This document shows positions 41,859-54,800 of a DNA stretch of 64,000 nt, piece by piece. The stretch is taken from contig NC_084795.1 of assembly GCF_963169125.1 (NCBI RefSeq), forward strand, positions 139,303,701 through 139,367,700, written 5' to 3'. The translations under genes and the position numbers were made by a program. Numbering within the stretch: position 1 is the first letter of the stretch; every line of letters begins with the position of its first letter. The DNA is from Humulus lupulus. Lineage: Eukaryota > Streptophyta > Magnoliopsida > Rosales > Cannabaceae. The notes below the pieces were generated by a model. It ran no database searches. It was not told the DNA's origin and saw nothing but the letters and a program-made list of their open reading frames with translations.

Positions 41859-44090
41859 TGTTAGGAACGAGTTTCCTAATACGCAGCGGAATGGTGGTGT
41901 GGTTGGCCCAGTGTACAACAAAAATTTTGTAACATATTTAAACTACCTTTAAATATGCGGATCCATTAATATACATACATTAATCATAAACAAGATAAAG
42001 ATAGAATTCATACCTTTTGAAGCCTATCAAGTACCCTTGCTATCTTTTCGTATTTAGAACGATCTTCCTATCCAAGCCGCTCCCACGTACTCACACCAAG
42101 ATCTTCCAAAGCGCTCTCTACACCTCAAGAAATGTGTGGGCACTTAGAGAATGAAGGATAGTTTATTTGTGATACTACTTGATGTACTCAACACATGAGA
42201 TCAAAAGAATAGGCTTGAGAATTGGTTCTTTATTTTCAGGGAGAGAAAACTATCGTTCTATTTTTTTCACAGAGCGAATGTTCAGAGTTGTCTCACTTCT
42301 CTTGATATTTTTCTGATTAGTCATACTTAAAAGAAAATATTCAAATTTTAAAAAATAAATCTGTAACCATTTTACAATTTACTTTTTAATTAATTAATTA
42401 TTCTATTAATGAAAAAATCAAAAAATCAAATTTTGAATTATCCATTAATTAATTAATTAAATAAATAAAAATGAAAATCTCATCCCTGAAAATTTCCCTA
42501 CACACCACACACAGTGCATGGACTGTGTGTGCACGTGTAGCCTCCCTAATTTTAGGGATGTTTTTTTTTCAATTTTTATTTAATTATTTATTTAAACTGT
42601 TTTGTCAGATAAGATCTAACAACCTGGTAACTAATTCAAATTTGAATTCAAATTTAAATTAATTATCAAATATAATTAATTATTTGAATAAATATTAATC
42701 TTTTAAATTCAAATCCAATTTGAACTTATTAGATTATTATCTCCCACTCAAATAAAGATATTTAATTAATTCTACCAATTAATTAAATCCAAAATTTTTG
42801 AAAAATAAATATTTAATTTATTATAATTTTGAAAATTATAATTAATTAATTACTTGATTAAATTTCGAAATTACTTTAATTATTTAATATAATTTCAAAA
42901 ATTATACAATAATTAAATATTAATTAATTTTGTTAACTGCAACTAATTTGTAATTAATTAATTAATCACTATTATCATATAATTGCATATTTGGCCTGAA
43001 GAACAAATTTCTTCTTAAATATGTCTTTAAACTATTTTCCCTTCATATCAACTCTTACCTTGAACAGTGTTGACAGAGCCGCTATGGGGACCTATGGACC
43101 TATAATTCCAAGCTCCAATAAATTTGAGATTATTAATTAAACTCTTTAATTAAATAATCTTAATTTATTAATCTCATTATTATTCCACTATAAATACGAG
43201 ACTGCACTCTTTTAATTAAAGACATTTCATTTACTGAGTACTTTATAATCATAAATCGTCCATTGATATAATCATTTCATACAACTTGACCCTCTAATAA
43301 TGGTTCATAACTAATCGGGAATAAAATTACCGTTTTACCTTTTTAATTATCTCTTGTTTCCTTAAGTACCATTGACTCTACTAGTGAAGGTTAATTCATA
43401 ACTAAATTATGAATTTAAGCTCAATAACCTTTCAGTCCCAAAAGTCAACCCTTAAGAGAACCATCATTCAATCTCTTGCGATAAGGCATAGATTCCATAT
43501 CTGTATACTATGTCCCCAGCCATCTACATTAATGAGTTCCCAAAACAAAAGTTTCTAGCCTGATCATTCTGACAGACCCTAACAGGTGAATCAAAGAACT
43601 CATATAACATAAACAGGAGTTCATAGTAACTTCAGAATTAATATCTATTTGTATATGATCATCAGTTGATATATTTAATTAATATTTCGAAACGGTATTT
43701 AACTAAGTATTAATAAACATATCTGGTTTAGTTCTATATATTCTCTAATATATAAAGCACCTCCACTAAAGTGTCCTACCATACTAGTGATCCGGATCTA
43801 GATCACATGTATTCATAATACTAGTGGACCGTACTTGCAGTAATTAATCTAAAGATTCCATAACTTTATTTTACTGCGAACTATTCAAGTTCATTTATCT
43901 CAAACACAATCCTCCCGTACCAATACGTGTTTGAGATCACATATATGAACTTAGAAATTTTCCTGATATTTACTTAATATTATCACAGAATAATATAGTC
44001 CATAAAATATATGCATAACAAATTCAATTCATTTATTTATTTCATAAAAACAATGTCTACTACATATGCTTTCAGGGCACATTTCCAACA
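41859..44090 (-). repeat. 3' LTR of copia Y
   Basis: 2232 bp, paired with 49483-51730. AT-rich with repeated TTAATTAATT blocks. The ORFs in it are not genes. Confidence 0.93.
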
Positions 44091-44104
44091 ATCTCCCACT
44101 TGCC

Positions 44105-45009
44105 CTAAAGCAAATGATGCATCTCTCTCATTCCCATGTTTCTTACATGCTCCTTAAAAGATTTTATAGATAAATTCTTTTTGAAAGGATCTGCAAGATT
44201 ATGCTCTGAAGCTATCTTCATAACTGCAACATCTCCTCGATGAACTATCTCTCTTAGAAAGTGATACTTCCTCTCGATGTGCTTTCCCCTCTTGTGACTC
44301 TGTGGTTCCTCTGAGTTAGCTATTGCCCCACTGTTGTCACAGTATAGGACTAGTGGCTTATCCACATCTGGCACAACTTCCAGATCGGAATAGAACTTTT
44401 TGAGCCACACAGCCTCCTTAGCTGCTTCACAAGTCGCTATATACTCGGCTTCCATGGTGGAGTCTGCAATGCTGGTTTGTTTGATACTTCGCCAGACTAC
44501 CCCTCCTCCTCCAAGAGTAAACACTGATCCAGAAGTCGATTTCCGACTATCTCTGTCTGATTGAAAATCAGAATCAGTGTAACCAGTGGGGTTCAGGTCT
44601 CCACTTGAATATAGAAGCAATAATCTCTAGTATTTCTAAGATACTTGAGAAGATTCTTTACTGCAGTCCAATGACTCAATCTAGGATTGGATTGATAACG
44701 GCTGACTATCCCTACTGCATAACAAATGTCAGGTCTTGTACACAACATGGCGTACATTAGACTGCCTACTACTAAGGCATATGGATATTGTCTCATGTCT
44801 TCCTCTTCCTGAGGTGTTTTGGGACACTACTCTTTGGAAAGAAATACTCCAGAACGGGTTGGCATATCACCATTTTTGGAGTTTTGCATATTAAAGCGTT
44901 CTAGCACCTTATCAATATAAGTTGCTTGAGACAATGCCAACGTTTTGTTTTGTCTATCTCTAAGAATCTTAATGCCCAGAACATACTTGGCTTCTCCCAA
45001 ATCTTTCAT
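44105..45009 (-). pseudogene. Copia Y RNase H and end of RT
   Basis: RNase H motifs: [61 protein letters not shown] and [11 protein letters not shown]. Upstream are CTRPDICYAVGIVSRYQS and MKDLGEAKYVLGIKILRD, which belong to the RT end. A stop or frame change separates the pieces near 44610, 44815 and 45020 (the Trp codon of NWLAEQF has become TAG). Confidence 0.9.
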
Positions 45010-45027
45010 TTGGAATTGTTCAGCTAA

Positions 45028-46026
45028 CTAGTTCTTTACTTTTGATAATGATGTTACGTCATTTCCAATCAGTAATATATCATCAACATAAAGAACGAGG
45101 AATACTACTACACCATCTTTGATTTGTTTATAGACACAAGGTTCGTCAACGTTTTGTTCAAAACCAAATGTTTTAATTGTGTCATCAAATCTAAGATTCC
45201 AAGATCTAGAAGCTTGTCTGAGTCCATAAATGGATCTAAGAAGCTTGCAAACCTTTTGCTCTTGACCTTTTAACTCGAACCCTTCTGGTTGAGACATGTA
45301 AATGGTTTCTTCAAGGTAGCCATTCAGAAAAGATGTTTTGACATCCATTTGCCAAATCTCATAAGCCATGCACGTAGCTATGGACAAGAGTATACGAATG
45401 GATTTTAGCATGGCTACAGGAGAAAAAGTTTCTTCATAGTCCACCCCTTCTTTCTGTGTGTAACCTTTGGCTACAAGCCTTGCTTTGAAAGTCTCTACTT
45501 TCCCATCCGCTTGTCTTTTCTTCTTGAATATCCACTTGCAACCAATGGGTTTGATATTCTCAGGTGGATCTTCAAGAACCCAGAAAGAATTTGAATACAT
45601 CGATTCCATTTCTTGGTTCATGGCATCTTGCCATTTGTCCTTGTCAGAATCATTCATTGCATCTCTAAATGTCAATGGATCGTCTTTGTTTGTGTCAGAC
45701 ACAAGCATTTGAACTTTGTGTTCATAGCGTGTGGGTTGCTTGCTAACCCTCCCACTACGACGAGGTTCACTACTATTCTGACTAGAACTAGCAGTTTCCT
45801 CTTGCCATTTTTCATTGGTTGTTGCTGGTGACTTTGCAACTTTATTTGAGACCATCTCCTCCAGAACAACCTTACTGCGAGGTTTGTGGTTATTCACATA
45901 GTCATGTTCAAGAAAAGTAGCATTTGCCGATACAAATGTTTTATTTTCTTTTGGACTATAGAAAATTCCACCTCTAGTCTCTTTGGAATATCCCACAAAC
46001 ATGCACACTTCAGAACGTGATTCCAA
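45028..46026 (-). pseudogene. Copia Y reverse transcriptase segment
   Basis: A 332-residue open stretch. It starts in the region after integrase ([17 protein letters not shown]). RT motifs follow: [59 protein letters not shown] and the catalytic [12 protein letters not shown]. It ends at a TAG. It is the best-preserved part of the element. Confidence 0.9.
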
Positions 46027-47596
46027 CTTCCCGGTCTTTCCTTAAAGCACGTGTGCAGGACACCCCCAAATTCAAAAATGGTGTAAACTAGGTTTACAAC
46101 CATTCCATAATTCTATGGGTGTCTTTTGGATAGACTTAGATGGAACAACATTTAATATGTATAGAGCACATTGAATTGCATAGCCCCAGAATGACAGTGG
46201 TAATTATGAGAAACTCATCATTGATCTAACCATATCTAATAACATTCTGTTCCGTCTTTCTGAAACACCATTTTGTTGTGGCGTTCTAGGTGCTGTGAGT
46301 TGGGATTGAATGCCATGCTCACACAGATGGTCCTTGAATTAAAAATCCAAGTACTCTCCTCCTCGATCAGATCGAAGAGATTTTAGTGACTTACCTAATT
46401 GCTTTTCAGCTTCTGCTTGAAATTCTTTGAACTTTCCAAAAGTTTATGATTTTCTTTACATTAAATATAGGTAACCATATCTTGAATAATCGTCAATAAA
46501 AGTGATGAAGTATTCATAACCTCCTCTTGCTTGTACATTAAGTGGACCGCAAACATCCGTATGTACTAGTTAAAGTGGTTCTGTGGCTCTTAAACCTTTG
46601 GCAGAGAAAGGTCTCTTGGTCATTTTTCCTTCTAGACAGGATTCACAAACAGGAAGAGATCCAATAGATAGTTCTCTTAAAGGACCATCCTTTACAAGCC
46701 TATTTTTTCTGTTTAGACTAATATGGCCCAATCTCAAGTGCCACAGATATGAATCACTATCGGAATCAGTCTTTTGTCGTTTAATAGATCTTGGATTGGT
46801 TGTTTTAAATAATTCAGAATTATTAACAGATCTCTCTTTAGCTTGCAGTTTATAAAGCCCATCAATAGATTTTGCAGAACATATCTTAAAACCATATCTT
46901 GAAATAACAATCCAATTATTATTAAAAGATATTTTAAAATTTTGTTCATGCAACATAGAAACAGAAATTAAGTTTCTAGAAAATCTAGGAATATAATAAA
47001 CATTTTCTAAAACAAGAAATTTATTATTCTCAAATTCCAAACGGGCTGTTCCAACTGCTGCTGCAGAGACAATCTAACCACTTCCTCCCCTCATAGTCAC
47101 CTCTCCATCAGCAAGCTTCCTCGTTGAACTAAGAATCGGAAGAGAAAAGCAGACATGGTTAGTGGCTCCTGAATCTATTATCCAGGATGAGGAATTATCT
47201 TCCACTAAGCAAGCTTCTAACACAAGTAAATCAAATTTACCTGTATTTTTCTCTTTGAGGTCAGCGAGATACTTTGAACAGTTTCTCATCCAGTGACCAT
47301 TTTCTCCACAATGAAAGCAAGTCCCTTTTGGGGTCTTCCTTTTGGAGGTTTTAGTGTTCTTGTTCTCTTTTGAATGACTTTTTAGGCTTCTCACATATTA
47401 ATGCAATGTTCAAGTTTGATTTCCATTTTATGTAGTTTTCACTAGTCAACTTTTCATTAAGTAAAGAAGATACGGGATTTGAGCTAGACATTATTGCTGA
47501 AAATAAATAAATAAATAAAATGAATTTATGCATATAATAAATATCAGTTATTTTCGGAATAGTAAACGTGATGCATGAATGCAACAAAAAACACAT
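46027..47596 (-). pseudogene. Copia Y gag, protease and integrase, broken
   Basis: Gag starts at about 47505 (MSSSNPVSSLLNEKLTSEN) and keeps YIKWKSNLNIAL, then jumps to a Lys-rich stretch, so most of the capsid is deleted. The zinc knuckle CFHCGENGHWMRNC (about 47312-47271) and protease SSWIIDSGATNHVC (about 47198-47157) follow. GAG-pre-integrase has YLWHLRLGHISLNRK and CESCLEGKMTKR (46570-47040). The integrase core at 46027-46570 is split by several stops and frame changes; on the minus strand DRGGEY-type wording can be traced near 46350. Confidence 0.82.
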
Positions 47597-47599
47597 AAA

Positions 47600-49468
47600 A
47601 ATAATTACTAATTCTACGATTAATTAATTTGAACATTAATGGACCAGCCTTAGGATAGGTCAGAGTAATTCCAAATTAATTTTGAGACAAGTTCTCAAAT
47701 TTATAAGTTAAAACTTAAATCAATATTTCTCTTTTGACTTATAAACAACCGCTTGTTTGGTCAAGAATACACTAGTCCACTCGAAAGCCTAATGTACCTT
47801 GTGAGTGTAACCCATTATTTTAGATCAATGACTTAACTCAAGAGTGTGCCTTAGGGTCAGTCAAACTTGAAATACATCATTAAATCCTACTCTTGAAAAA
47901 GAAGTTTGCCTTGAGAATAACACAGTCGGAAGCCTTCCTTAGGGGGACACAAGCAATGGTGTCGCGAGGCCTTCTCCATGTTACCTTGGTGCTAACTATT
48001 AATGGAGACCATGGGACTTATTGTCATAACTCCCTCTCCCACTCACTATTTTAGAACATGTGTTTTCTCAAAACATCCTATGCTTTTTAATTGGTTGTAA
48101 AAATAAAGTGATCTATATTTACCAAATGATATTCTAATAATTACTAATCAAATTAAGCAAAATTAAAATTATAGAACTATTCCCTAATTAGTTCAATTTT
48201 ATTTTGCCATAATTACTAAGAATATCATTTATAATTTAATAAAACAATTTTATTAAATACTAGAAATTAAACAACTTTTAAAATCTATTTCCGCTCTTGA
48301 ACTATTTAAAAACTAGATTTATTATTATATGGACCGACATATAATCACATAGGACAATCCTAAGGCATGTTTCTACTCATATGAGATGCATGCACAATTT
48401 TAAATACCGTGTGGGTTATATGTATGGCATGTCAAAAAATGCATGATAAAGTATTAAACAATTTAATCATTTAAATAAATAAATACTAGCTAAATAAATA
48501 AATAAATGTGAGCCAGGTGTCTTGGGTATTTCTAGAAAAAATACAACACTTGCAAAAATATACACAAAAATGTAAGAAACTAAATAAGACCTAAATAGAT
48601 CTCTATCTATTACTTAGGGCCTTCACAAGTAGTCTTGAACCATTAAGCCACTTATCCATTTAATTTTGAATTAAAATAACTTTTAATTATCTTAAACAAA
48701 TTTTAAGAATAATTAACTTGGGTTTGATGCCTGATAAGTTATTAGGCCCAGATTTGAATTTGGGCTCATACAATTAATTCAAAATAAAACAATTTTTAAT
48801 TATGGGTTAACTTAATTAAGCCCATAATTTAAATGGACAATTTTTTTTTGGATCCAAGCCCTAGGTTTTAAGACCCTAGGGGCGGTTGCATATGGTGGCT
48901 TGGCATGGGGCATGCGACTGGGGTGCACGGGCTGCTGTTGGGTGTGGCACATAGGGGCGCACGGCTGGGGCCAGCAGTAGCTAGCGCTGGGGCGTGCAGG
49001 CGTGCAGCTGGGTGAGGCGCAGGGGCGCGCACTGGGCAGGGGCGCAGGTGCGCGCTGGGCGTGCGGTAGAAGCAGGTGCAGGGACGCAAGGACGCGGGCT
49101 GGCTGAGCTGCTGGGCGAGGCGCAAGGGCGCGCTGGGCAGAGCAGCGTACCGGGGCTGGGCACGCAGCAGTCTGGTTGGGTGAGGCTCGGGCTTCGGGGC
49201 TCGGAACCTGGGGCTCGGGCCTTACATAATTTTTCAAATAATTTTAACAAAGAAAATTAAAATTACAAAAATTCTTATGCCCCAAAATGGCTTACATTTT
49301 TCATCTAGAATTTTAAGAACATTTCCTAAACCCAAAACACCATATAATTAACGACCCTTAAGAATAAACTATTATCATACATACATCCATCCATTCACAT
49401 ATATTACAATAACATAAGAATGCATATTATGCCCACACAATAATTAATGTATGCAGAGATTAATGACC
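47600..49468 (-). other. 5' leader of copia Y
   Basis: About 1.9 kb of noncoding DNA between gag and the primer site. AT-rich, except for the GC-rich island at 48870-49225. Confidence 0.65.
48870..49225. repeat. GC-rich low-complexity island in the copia Y leader
   Basis: Degenerate repetition of GGGGCGC, GCTGGG and GTGCAGG-type words, with composition very different from the AT-rich surroundings. Overlapping Ala/Pro-rich frames of up to about 141 codons open on the minus strand and one on the plus strand; these are compositional artefacts. Confidence 0.7.
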
Positions 49469-49482
49469 GCTCTAATACCAAT

Positions 49483-51730
49483 TGTTAGGAACGAGTTTCC
49501 TAATACGCAGCGGAATGGTGGTGTGGTTGGCCTAGTGTACAACAAAAATTTTGTAACATATTTAAACTACCTTTAAATATGCGGATCCATTAATATACAT
49601 ACATTAATCTTAAACAAGATAAGGATAGAATTCATACCTCCTGAAGCCTATCAAGTACCCTTGCTATCTTTTCGTATTTAGAACGATCTTCCTATCCAAG
49701 CTGCTCCCACGTACTCACACCAAGATCTTCCAAAGCGCTCTCTACACCTCAAGAAATGTGTGGGCACTTAGAGAATGAAGGATAGTTTATTTGTGATTCT
49801 ACTTGATGTACTCAACACATGAGATCAAGAGAATAGGCCTCAGAATTGGTTCTTTATTTTCAGGGAGAGAAAACTATCGTTCTACTTTTTTCACAGAGCG
49901 AATGTTCAGAGTTGTCTCACTTCTCTTGATATTTTTCTGATTAGTCATACTTAAAAGAAAATATTCAAATTTTAAAAAATAATTCTGTAACCATTTTACA
50001 ATTTACTTTTTAATTAATTAATTATTCTATTAATGAAAAAATCCAAAAACCAATTTTTGAATTATCCATTAATTAATTAATTAAATAAATAAAAATGAAA
50101 ATCCCATCCCTGAAAATTTCCCTACACGCCACACATAGTCCATGGACTGTGTGTGCATGTGTAGCCTCCCTAAATTTAGGGATGTTGTTTTTTCAATTTT
50201 TATTTAATTATTTATTCAAACTGTTTTGTGAGATAAGATCTAACAACTTGATAACTAATTCAAATTTGAATTCAAATTTAAATTAATTATCTTTTTAATT
50301 AATTATCAAATATAATTAATTATTTGAATAAATATTAATGTTTTAAATTCAAATCCAATTTGAACTTATCAGATTATTATCTCCCACTCAAATAAAGATA
50401 TTTAATTAATTCTACCAATGAATTAAATCCAAAATTTTCGAAAAATAAATATTTAATTTATTATAATTTCGAAAATTATAATGAATTAATTATTTAATTA
50501 AATTTCGAAATTACTTTAATTATTTAATATAATTTCAAAAATTATACAATAATTAAATATTAATTAATTTTGTTAACTACAACTAATTTGTAATTAATTA
50601 ATTAATCACTATTATCATATAATTGCATATTTGGCCTGAAGAACAAATTTCTTCTTAAATATGTCTTTAAACTATTTTCCCTTCATATCAACTCTTACCT
50701 TGAACAGTGTTGATAGAGCCGCTATGGGGACCTATGGACCTATAATTCCAAGCTCCAATAAATTTGAGATTATTAATTAAACTCTTTAATTAAATAATCT
50801 TAATTTATTAATCTCATTATTATTCCACTATAAATATGAGACTGCACTCTTGTAATTATAGACATTTCATTTACTGAGTACTTTATAATCATAAAGCGTC
50901 CATTGATATAATCATTTCATACAACTTTACCCTCTAATAATGGTTCATAATTAATCGGGAATAAAATTACCGTTTTACTCTTTTAATTATCTTTTGTTTC
51001 CTTAAGTACCATTGACTCTACTAGTGAAGGTTAATTCATAACTAAATTATGAATTTGAGCTTAATAACCTTTCAGTCCCAAAAGTCAACCCTTAAGAGAA
51101 CCATCATTCAATCTCTTGCGAGAAGGCATAGATTCCATATCTGTATACTATGTCCCTAGCCATCTACATTAATGAGTTCCCAAAACAAAAGTTTCTAGCC
51201 TGATCATTCTGACAGACCCTAACAAGTGAATCAAAGAACTCATATAACATAAACATGAGTTCATAGTAACTTCAGGATTAAGATCTATTTGTATATGATC
51301 ATCAGTTGATATATTTAATTAATACTTCGAAACGGTATTTAACTAAGTATTAATAAACATATCTGGTCCAGTTCTATATATTCTCTAATATATAAAGCAC
51401 CTCCACTAAAGTGTCCTACCATACTAGTGATCCGGATCTAGATCACATGTATTCATAATACTAGTTGACCGTACTTGCAGTAATTAATCTAAAGATTCCA
51501 TAACTTTATTTTACTGCGAACTATTCAAGTTCATTTATCTCAAACATAATCCTCCCGTACCAATACGTGTTTGAGATCACATATATGAACTTAGGAATTT
51601 TCCTGATATTTACTTAATATTATCACAGAATAATATAGTCCATAAAATATATGCATAACAAATTCAATTCATTTATTTATTTCATAAAAACAATGTCTAC
51701 TACATATGCTTTCAAGGCACATTTCCAACA
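49483..51730 (-). repeat. 5' LTR of copia Y
   Basis: 2248 bp, partner of 41859-44090, followed by the CTAAC target copy. Confidence 0.93.
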
Positions 51731-51735
51731 CTAAC

Positions 51736-51841
51736 CTGTTTATGTCTTTAGATTCAAATTTTTATTTAAATGGCTTGATTAGCATGTCTCGCATTATTTC
51801 AAACACATAGTGTAACAGTCTTGGTTATCTAGGGCGTTACA
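51736..51841 (+). repeat. 5' LTR of chromovirus X, last part
   Basis: It continues the LTR interrupted at 41858 and ends AGGGCGTTACA. The primer site TTGGTATCAGAGC follows at 51844-51856. Confidence 0.9.
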
Positions 51842-54800
51842 ACTTGGTATCAGAGCCGTCTAGGTTGAAGGGTTCCTGAAGATTGGCTGGACATGTACAC
51901 TCGCCACTAAATACAAGCTCGACTCAGGGTTTTGTAATTGAGTATATGAGATTATTTTCTTAAGTTCTTGATTGTAATATGAATGTATTATGTTGTATGA
52001 CTATAGGAAGCATGAGATACTGATAGGGCCTAGCCCTTGACTATTGTGTGATGAGATTGAGGCGTGCTGATCAGCATTGCTATTGCATGTGAATGAATAT
52101 TTGGATAATGGTTTGCATACTGACTGTATGTGGTGAGCTGCCTAAATGGTACTTTTATGTTGTATCTGTTTATTAGTATGTAGAAAGCATGGTAAAGTAT
52201 GAATATACTTGGTAGTAATAAAAATTTGGTAGCTAAATGCATAGAATTGTGAATTAGTGTTTATTATGCTTTATGTATACATGATTATTGTGGTTATTTG
52301 GACCTAGTTGTGGATTGGTTCAGATTGTGGACCTCAGGGTTGAGGAGTTTAGTGAGCAGTGGCAGATGAATTCAAATTGTTTGCGCCCAGAGTGGTTAAG
52401 TGGACTTGGCGTGGTATTAAAGGGGGTTGCAATGATAGTCGGGGTTGGAAACCTCCATCTGCCCCTGAAAGTTGCAGCAGGTGTTCGCTAGTATGTGAGT
52501 AAGCTGTGGGGTCTAATAGCTGAGACTAGATGGAAGAATAGCAGACTTTTCTGGGGAAAGAGCTACTTTATATACTTTGACAGTGAGGAGACCAGTGTTG
52601 GTTTGATATGAGGATACTGACAGATGAGAGTACTAAATGGAAGGCCTAAAAGGCGTTATCCTCTGGTTTTAAGGAAAGTTTGGGTGTGCGTAAGGATTGG
52701 TCAGTGGATGGGCAAAGCTAATTCCATCCTTGGTTATACGACGATGCGAGGTCATGACTAAGGGTTTGCGCTAAGTATTTGTGACAGAAGGATGCCCAAG
52801 AATGGTACTCAGACCGAGACATTGGCATGATGGGTTGGGAAGAACTCAGATGGTAACTTGATACAAGAGATTATAAAGACATAGTTTGAGCTGCGGAGAC
52901 TAATAGGCTTATGAGTTTGATTTGGAATGATAAGGTAACGACAGTGTATGTCAATGAATTTTGTGAGTTGAACAATTCATTTTAGAAATTGATACAGGCG
53001 GGTGTAGCTGGAAATGATGACCCATTTAAGGATTAAACTCTGGAATGGTCCAGAGCATCAGGGCCACTCCAATGTATGAGATCTTCATTTGTATTTGGGC
53101 AGCAGAGAGGGCCATGTTATTTGAGATCTATGGAATGAGGTATAGAGCATGAATGCCGTAGGACAAGAGATGCAAATGACAGTATTTCCATTGGTGGAAT
53201 TTAGTAAGGACATATTCTCGTTAATCGAAGTAGAAGAACCCCGGACAGTTCTATGGCTCCTGGTTTTGGCAGGAAGGGGTTTGATTTACAAGAAAGCCAT
53301 CAGGACAGTGATGGGAACTAGTGGGGTTATTTATTATGCACCAGAAGCAGGGGACGCCACCTGGAAGAATGTCAGCTGAGGGCACGACTTCTACATGGAA
53401 TAATTCGATGTGTTAGGATGGATTGCCCATGATTAGGGAATGGAAGAATAGAATGCCTTGTTATATTAGAAGTCTGAGGCTAGGTCCTTGAAGATGATCA
53501 GTTGACTGGATAGTTCACGTTTTTGGTTATATAACGAACTGGAAGAGTTCGATGCTGAGAATGTCTCAGGAAAGGTTCAGACATAGAGAATGTACCACAG
53601 GGGTAATATATGAGGGATTGGAGATATTAGTATTTGTTGAGGAGGAATTAAAAACTTCTGGAAGAGGAATTGAACTACAAGTAATAAAGAGGTTCGTAGT
53701 GAGAGAAACAGAGCTCGTCATATGGGAACCTTGACATGAGTCAGAGTAAGAGTTAATTTTTTAAGAGGCAACCATGGATTGTAGGGGATATCACTTGGGA
53801 ATGTTAATTGGACTGAATGGAAATTGAGCTGACAAGTAGGAATTCTGATGGGTATACAAGGAGTGACTGGGTATGCTTCAGGACTGAGCTACGGACAGAG
53901 CATCATATTGTGGGAATTGTTGGCATCGTCTGTTAAGGATGAAGAGTTTAATGCCCGGTTACAAGACATGACAATGTCTTCAGGAATTGATCTACGATCT
54001 GGTTATTACTAGCTGGGGATCAAGGAAAGGGACATTTAAGGAATTACTACTTGTACCAGGTAGGGTGTGATAAATTGGTAACAAAGGTTCTTAACTGATT
54101 CAAGGTTCAGCAACACAAGTAAGTTCTACAAGCAGAAAATATAGGAACAGTGTGAACAAGCCACCTTCAAGTTTATTGGTGGTATGTTGGACTACTCCCC
54201 AGTTAGAAGTGGAATGCAAATGACTACTACGTCGATGATGTTAATACTAAGGAAGCAGGGTCACAGGTAGGGCTCCATGAAGTGTCAGTTTGGTCTCTCC
54301 AGGGGTATTTAAAATAATGCTAGAAGAAGCAAAGGGGGTCAGATATGAAGAGATTTGATCTGAAGCCACAGAGAAGCTACTAAAGAATGTCTGAAGGATA
54401 GGGAGCATAACGAGGCCGGTAAACGCGTCATCTACTACATAAGTATCTTTGCAGGCAGCTACACCAGAGATTAGAAGGACAGTAAAACTGGAAGTTAGAC
54501 TGAATGGATAGTGTCAAATCAGAAGTTCAGAAGACTGAGTGAGGATTGATTAGCGCTTGGTGATGCATGAATATGCGTGTTATGGATGAATACAAAATGG
54601 TAGAATGAAGGACCTAATTTTTGATAAAGATATGAAACTGTGAGTGGTACATCACAGGTTGAGACGTGCCCAGGCACGAACTGGCACGAGGATGGATCAA
54701 GCCTCGCGGGAGGTAAAAGAATGGGAAGATGGTCGATATACATGGAACATTAAGTTAGTAGTGTATGCATAGCGTCAAGTATTTGAGTGTTCGGTCATTT

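Larger units (their letters stand above)
41859..51730 (-). mobile_element. Complete but decayed long-LTR copia Y (Angela-like)
   Basis: LTRs at 41859-44090 and 49483-51730 start TGTTAGGAACGAG and end ATTTCCAACA. Target duplication CTAAC is exact (41854-41858, 51731-51735) and sits inside the left LTR of chromovirus X. The minus-strand primer site is TTGGTATTAGAGC (49482-49470), one base off initiator tRNA-Met. LTRs differ by scattered bases and a ~17-bp indel near 50288-50304. The interior runs gag, protease, integrase, RT and RNase H, with a gag deletion and several stops. LTR length and gag wording suggest the Angela lineage, tentatively. Confidence 0.92.

Noticed and set aside
48812..49260. 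Ala/Pro-rich frames of up to 141 codons
   Set aside because: Compositional artefact of the GC-rich leader island of copia Y, with competing frames on both strands.
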